Assembly (NCBI GenBank): GCA_963781675.1
Contig: CAWAGF010000006.1
Location: forward strand, 62,001-126,000
Reading direction: 5' to 3'
From: SCTD01 sp963781675
GTDB taxonomy: Bacteria; Actinomycetota; Actinomycetes; Mycobacteriales; SCTD01
DNA: 64,000 bases
Below the pieces are notes generated by a model. It had not been told where the DNA came from and made no database searches. It saw nothing but the letters and a program-made list of their open reading frames with translations. The translations under genes and the position numbers were made by a program. Shown here in pieces: positions 60,591-64,000 of this stretch (the stretch's first letter is position 1; each line of letters starts with the position of its first letter).

Positions 60591-61226
60591 ACGCAGGGAC
60601 GTGCACCGCAGGTGGCCTGGCAGGGGTCGCTGTTCGACGGGCAGGAGGACGCCGGCCCGCGGCTGTCCTTCGACGCGCTGCGCCGCGACCCGCTGGACGA
60701 CCGGTCGTGGCTGGACGTCGTGCCGGGCTGGGTGCCCGACCACGACGTGCTGTTCGAGCGGATGCTCGAGGTCGCGCCGTGGCAGCAGCGCACCCGGCAG
60801 ATGTGGGACGCCGAGGTGCTCGAGCCGCGGCTGGTCGCGGCCTGGCGCACCGGCGAGGTGCTGCCGCCCGAGGTGCAGGAGCTGGTCGCGCCGCTGACCG
60901 CCCGCTACGGCGTGGGCTTCGACAGCTGCCTCATCAACCTCTACCGGGACGGCTCCGACGCGGTCGCCTGGCACGCCGACACGGTCCGCAAGACGATGCG
61001 CGACCCGCTGGTCGCGACGGTGTCGCTCGGCGCGCGGCGGTCCTTCCTCGTGCGCCCGGCGGAGGGCGGGGCCGTCGTGCGCCGCTACGCCCCGGGCGAG
61101 GGCGACCTGATCGTCATGGGCGGCGCGATGCAGCACGACTGGCACCACACGGTGCCGCGCGAGAGGAGCGCGTCCGGGGCGCGGATGAGCATCACGCTGC
61201 GGCACTCGCGACCCGCCGCGGCCTAG
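60588..61226 (+). CDS. AlkB-like alpha-ketoglutarate- and Fe(II)-dependent dioxygenase
   Basis: 212 residues. The Fe(II) ligands are in WHADTV (His129, Asp131) and the third His in DWHHTVPRE (about 186-187); the 2-oxoglutarate-binding Arg is in RMSITLRHS. VATVSLGARRSFLVRP is the conserved core strand. AlkB proteins reverse N-methyl adducts in DNA or RNA by oxidation. The N-terminal WQGSLFDG is typical of actinobacterial members. It diverges from the phosphoesterase; their starts overlap. Its stop shares CTAG with a convergent small gene. Confidence 0.9.
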   Translation: MTQGRAPQVAWQGSLFDGQEDAGPRLSFDALRRDPLDDRSWLDVVPGWVPDHDVLFERMLEVAPWQQRTRQMWDAEVLEPRLVAAWRTGEVLPPEVQELVAPLTARYGVGFDSCLINLYRDGSDAVAWHADTVRKTMRDPLVATVSLGARRSFLVRPAEGGAVVRRYAPGEGDLIVMGGAMQHDWHHTVPRERSASGARMSITLRHSRPAAA

Positions 61227-61402
61227 CCCAGCGTCTCGGTGATCGTGACGTTGCCGTACTGGCTGAGCAGGTTCTCGGTCGCGTCCAGCCGGTGCTCGTG
61301 GCACGCGCCGGTCTCCACCGCGTCCGGCGGCACGGCGTTCTCCCGCACCGCCGACAGCTGCCACTCGGCGTGCTCGCCGCAGTCCTCGCACAGTCGGGTC
61401 AC
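61223..61402 (-). CDS. Small CxxC/CxxH protein (hypothetical)
   Basis: 59 residues: VTRLCEDCGEHAEWQLSAV...ETGACHEHRLDATEN...VTITETLG. A CxxC pair and CHEH close together suggest a small zinc-binding site. GTG start with TACGGC six bases upstream. It lies between AlkB and the monooxygenase gene. It is short, and real coding is supported only by its motif-like cysteines and clean fit between neighbours. Confidence 0.55.
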   Translation of the reverse strand: MTRLCEDCGEHAEWQLSAVRENAVPPDAVETGACHEHRLDATENLLSQYGNVTITETLG

Positions 61403-61421
61403 GGCACTGCCGTACCCAGCC

Positions 61422-61751
61422 TCAGCCGAGGCTTCCCTTGCCCTCGGTGCCGAGCGCGAGCGGGGACAGGAACGCCAGCTGGGGCTCGGCGGCGAGCATG
61501 CCGGGCGTGCCGGCGACCGCGAACAGGTCGGCGACGTACGGCTTGGTCATGTGCGCGTCGAGGTCCTCCTGCGAGCGCCAGCGCTCGATGAGCACCAGGT
61601 GGTCCGGGTCGCTCGCGTCGCGGTGGAGGGCGTACGCGAGGCACCCCTCCTCCTCGTGCGTCTTGAGGATGCAGGTGGTGAAGGCGGCGACGACGTCGTC
61701 GACCTTCCCCGCGGCTGCGCGGACGTGCACGACACCGACGACTTCGCTCAT
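61422..61751 (-). CDS. Antibiotic biosynthesis monooxygenase (ABM)-fold protein
   Basis: 109 residues. VVGVVHVRAAAGKVDDVVAAFTTCILKTHEEEGCLAYALHRDASDPDHLVLIERWRSQEDLDAHMTKPYVADLF is the ferredoxin-like ABM fold; the pattern F-x-x-x-I/V-E-x-W-x-s-x-x-d-h is normal. Related proteins are quinol monooxygenases (YgiN) or metabolite-modifying enzymes; many have unknown substrates. The ATG has TACGGT six bases upstream (leaderless). Probably cytoplasmic and dimeric. Confidence 0.88.
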   Translation of the reverse strand: MSEVVGVVHVRAAAGKVDDVVAAFTTCILKTHEEEGCLAYALHRDASDPDHLVLIERWRSQEDLDAHMTKPYVADLFAVAGTPGMLAAEPQLAFLSPLALGTEGKGSLG

Positions 61752-61757
61752 GGCCGG

Positions 61758-61763
61758 ACCGTA
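61758..61763 (-). promoter_or_regulatory. -10 element of a probable leaderless promoter (ABM protein)
   Basis: TACGGT on the minus strand, six bases before ATG 61751, lying inside the short gap after the crotonase gene. Confidence 0.5.
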
Positions 61764-61768
61764 GCGGC

Positions 61769-62605
61769 TCAGAGCCCGCGCGGCTCGGGGAGCAGCTCGG
61801 GGAAGACCGCCGGGCGCTTCTCGCTCCTGGCGGCGAACGCCTCCATCATGTCGGCCGGCTGGAACATCCCGGACTGCCAGGTGGCGATCTGGTCGAGGCT
61901 GTCGTCGACCGGGTGGTCGCGGGCGTAGTTCATCGCGACCTTCGTCCCCCAGACCGCCAGCGGGCTCTTGCCGGCGATCTCCTTCGCCGTCTCGAGGACG
62001 CCGGCCAGCAGCGCGTCGTGGTCCGGGTAGACCTCCTGCACGAGCCCGACCTCGCGCAGCCGGTCCGCCGGGTAGCGCCGGCCGGTGTAGGCCATCTCGC
62101 GGGCGAACCCCTCCGAGGTGACCTTGCCGAGCCGCTGCAGGGTGCCGACGTCGGCGGTCATGCCGATGTTGATCTCCTGCACGCAGAAGAACGCGTCCGC
62201 CGTCGCGTAGCGCACGTCGCACGCCGTCACGAGGTCGACGGCGCCGCCGATGACGCCGCCCTGCACCGCCGCGAGCACCGGCACACGCGCCTTCTCCAGC
62301 GCCGTGAACGACCACTGCAGGACCTTGGCGTTCGAGCGCAGGCGCGCGTGCTTGCGCCCCGGCTCGGCGTCCTCGCCGCCGAGCTCGCCGCCCATGAAGA
62401 CCGAGAGGTCCATGCCGGCGCTGAAGTGCTTGCCGGTGCTGCTGATGACGACGACCCGGGCGCTCGCGTCGTCGCTGATGCCGGTGACGATCTCCGGAAG
62501 CTCGCGCCAGAAGTCGGGCGTCATGGTGTTCAGCTCGTCCGGGCGGGACAGCCGCACGTGCGCGACCCGGTCGGCGATCTCGACGTCGAAGCAGCGGTAG
62601 GCCAT
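61769..62605 (-). CDS. Delta3,5-delta2,4-dienoyl-CoA isomerase-like crotonase
   Basis: 278 residues. Crotonase oxyanion-hole segments HFSAGMDLSVFMGGEL and AAVQGGVIGGAVDLVTACDVRYATADAFF are present, and FFCVQEINIGMTADVGTLQRLGK carries Glu and Asp residues at the positions used by dienoyl-CoA isomerases (ECH1), which rearrange double bases of unsaturated acyl-CoAs in beta-oxidation. LDLSKA-type hydratase motifs are not seen. TAGCCT seven bases before the ATG is its leaderless -10, overlapping that of the divergent ABC gene. Confidence 0.88.
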   Translation of the reverse strand: MAYRCFDVEIADRVAHVRLSRPDELNTMTPDFWRELPEIVTGISDDASARVVVISSTGKHFSAGMDLSVFMGGELGGEDAEPGRKHARLRSNAKVLQWSFTALEKARVPVLAAVQGGVIGGAVDLVTACDVRYATADAFFCVQEINIGMTADVGTLQRLGKVTSEGFAREMAYTGRRYPADRLREVGLVQEVYPDHDALLAGVLETAKEIAGKSPLAVWGTKVAMNYARDHPVDDSLDQIATWQSGMFQPADMMEAFAARSEKRPAVFPELLPEPRGL

Positions 62606-62612
62606 GCCCGGC

Positions 62613-62622
62613 AGGCTACGTT
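62613..62622. promoter_or_regulatory. Overlapping divergent -10 elements
   Basis: AGGCTACGTT: TAGCCT on the minus strand (62613-62618) serves the crotonase start at 62605 and TACGTT on the plus strand (62617-62622) serves the ABC gene at 62629. The two hexamers share the central TA. Confidence 0.5.
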
Positions 62623-62628
62623 GGCCCG

Positions 62629-63421
62629 ATGCCTGAGCCCGTGCTGCAGATGTCCGGTGTCGCCGTCGTCCGGGACGGCTCCACGATGCTCAGCGACGTG
62701 GACTGGACCGTCCGCGACGGGGAGCGGTGGGTCGTCCTCGGCCCGAACGGCGCCGGCAAGAGCACTCTCCTGCACGTCGCGGGCGCCTCGCTGTTCCCCT
62801 CGCGCGGGACGGTCGAGCTGCTCGGCGAGCGGTTCGGCGCGGCGGACCTCGGCGAGCTGCGCACCCGCGTCGGGCTGTCCAGCTCCTCGCTCGGCGACCG
62901 CGTCCCGCCGCACGAGAAGGCGCTCGACGTCATCGTCACGGCGGCGTACGGCGTGGTCGGGCGCTGGTCCGAGCGCTACGACCCGGCCGACGTCGCCCGG
63001 GCCCAGGACCTGCTCGGCCGGATGGGGCTGCGGGCCTTCGCGGACCGCCGCTTCGGAACGCTGTCCGAGGGCGAGCGCAAGCGGGTGCTGCTGGCCAGGG
63101 CGCTGATGACCGACCCGGAGCTGCTGCTGCTCGACGAGCCGGCCGCCGGCCTGGACCTCGGCGCCCGGGAGGCCCTGCTGCGCCTGCTGACCCGCCTCGC
63201 CGCGGACGACGACGCGCCGCCGACCGTGCTGGTCACCCACCACGTGGAGGAGGTGCCGGTCGGCACCACCCACGCGCTGCTGCTCTCCCGCGGCCGGTCG
63301 ATCGCCGCCGGGCCGGTGCGCGGAGGTGCTGACCGGTCCGCTGCTGTCCCGGGCGTTCGGCCTGCCGCTGGTGGTCGAGGAGCGCGAGGGCCGCTTCACC
63401 GCCCGCGCCGCCGCCCTCTAG
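62629..63421 (+). CDS. ABC transporter ATP-binding protein, with frame break near the end
   Basis: About 263 residues after removing one extra base near 63320. MPEPVLQMSGVAVVRDGS begins the fold; Walker A LGPNGAGKSTLL, signature TLSEGERKRVLLARAL, Walker B LLLLDEPAAGLDLG and H-loop LVTHHVEEV are intact. The restored C-terminus reads REVLTGPLLSRAFGLPLVVEEREGRF. SEGERKR resembles the MolC/ModF and iron-type ATPase group. No permease is seen in the window beyond it. The leaderless ATG has TACGTT six bases upstream. Its stop shares CTAG with the next gene. Confidence 0.85.
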
Positions 63422-64000
63422 GGCAGCAGCGCGAGGTCGGCGACGACCGCCTGGTGGTCGCTGCCCGGGATCCGCGCCTCGCGGACGTCCAGCACCACGA
63501 GCCCTCGTACGAGCACGTGGTCCAGGTGCAGCACCGGGTGGGAGGCAGGCCAGGTGCGCACGAGGCCGCGGCCGCGACTGTCGTGGGCGTCGCGCAGGCC
63601 GGTGCCGAGCAGGTCGCGGAAGGCGGCGTGGTCGCGGTCGCTGTTCAGGTCGCCGGCGACGACCACCGGCAGCGGCTCGGCAGCGGACTCGGCGCGCAGG
63701 TCCTCCAGCGAGGCGCGCCAGAGCCGGGCGAACACCGAAAGCGGGGGCAGCGGGTGGGCCGGAAGCAGCCGCACCGGTTGACCGGCCACCTGCACCGTCG
63801 CGCGGGGCAGGGCCCGGCCGCTCGACGCGCGGGTCGTGACGTCCTGGAGCGGCAGCCGGCTGAACAGCCCGACCGTCTCGGGCCGGCCCTGCAGGTCGGC
63901 GACGAAGTGGGGCAGCGCTGTCAGCACGCCCGCGGTGCGCAGCCCGGCCAGACCCTCGGCGGACAGCTCCGGGACGACGAGCACGTCGGGCTGGAGTGCG
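63418..64000 (-). CDS. Endonuclease/exonuclease/phosphatase (EEP) family protein, 5' end outside the window
   Basis: At least 193 residues. VVVAGDLNSDRDHAAFRDLLG (Asp/Asn metal site), LHLDHVLVRG (catalytic Asp/His) and GSDHQAVVADLALLP (final His) are the EEP fold's active-site blocks. LQPDVLVVPELSAEGL continues to the window edge, so the real N-terminus lies beyond 64000; many actinobacterial relatives start with several membrane helices. Substrate may be a phosphoester, nucleic acid or lipid. Confidence 0.82.
   Translation of the reverse strand, partial: ALQPDVLVVPELSAEGLAGLRTAGVLTALPHFVADLQGRPETVGLFSRLPLQDVTTRASSGRALPRATVQVAGQPVRLLPAHPLPPLSVFARLWRASLEDLRAESAAEPLPVVVAGDLNSDRDHAAFRDLLGTGLRDAHDSRGRGLVRTWPASHPVLHLDHVLVRGLVVLDVREARIPGSDHQAVVADLALLP

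Overview
This is one strand of a very G+C-rich actinobacterial (high-G+C Gram-positive) chromosome. The call rests on codon use, a principal sigma factor with a Lys/Ala-rich and then acidic N-terminus, an aconitase with its TetR repressor (AcnA/AcnR), DUF3099, DUF349, DUF456 and DUF6131 proteins, a DUF222/HNH gene behind a Gram-positive-type LexA box, Tat/LPXTG surface enzymes and a wax-ester synthase. I cannot name a genus. I see no rRNA, tRNA, CRISPR, prophage or IS element. The content is mostly ordinary chromosomal genes, with a few unusual arrangements.

Layout. 1-4.3 kb: rRNA/tRNA methyltransferase, PAC2 protein, secreted protein, acyl-CoA ligase, TPR protein. 4.4-8 kb: TetR gene divergent from an orphan substrate-binding lipoprotein and a serine hydrolase, with a palindrome between them. 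8-14 kb: DinG-type helicase, enoyl-CoA hydratase, drug-type ABC exporter, glutamate-cysteine ligase-like gene. 14-18.8 kb (minus): NUDIX, spermidine synthase-like, ECF sigma, anti-sigma, ABC ATPase and permease, mostly overlapping. 18.8-25 kb: oxidoreductase/acyl-CoA synthetase pair, ABC1 kinase, DsbA, DUF456, SDR. 25-34 kb: RecQ with a phosphoribosyltransferase-like tail, DUF349, M23-like protein, dienelactone hydrolase, O-acyltransferase, PI-PLC-like protein. 34-43 kb: two sigma-70 factors, ZIP transporter, permease, zincin, AcnA and AcnR. 43-52.4 kb: methyltransferase, OtsA, two EamA exporters, wax-ester synthase, a large secreted hydrolase, FNT channel. 52.4-64 kb: two Tat/LPXTG metallophosphoesterases and several DNA-repair or translation-quality genes (HhH-GPD, LexA-controlled DUF222/HNH, truncated dtd, YbaK, AlkB), then monooxygenase, dienoyl-CoA isomerase, ABC ATPase and a partial EEP nuclease.

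Shared themes. Many genes have a TANNNT-type -10 hexamer 6-7 nt before an ATG/GTG, the signature of leaderless mRNAs. In two divergent pairs these elements overlap each other or the opposing start codon. Convergent genes often share the four bases CTAG as both stop codons. A 71-bp palindromic sequence occurs twice, each time 16-20 nt after a minus-strand stop.

Sequence quality. Eleven genes (acnA twice) are interrupted by single-nucleotide frame changes, eleven of the twelve being one extra base. Because a core enzyme is hit and the bias is one-sided, I read these as probable assembly errors and give the restored gene limits. No clear new defence, metabolic or mobile system is evident. The best leads are the palindromic repeat, the overlapping leaderless start sites, the SOS-controlled DUF222 gene beside a decapitated dtd, and the RecQ fusion.
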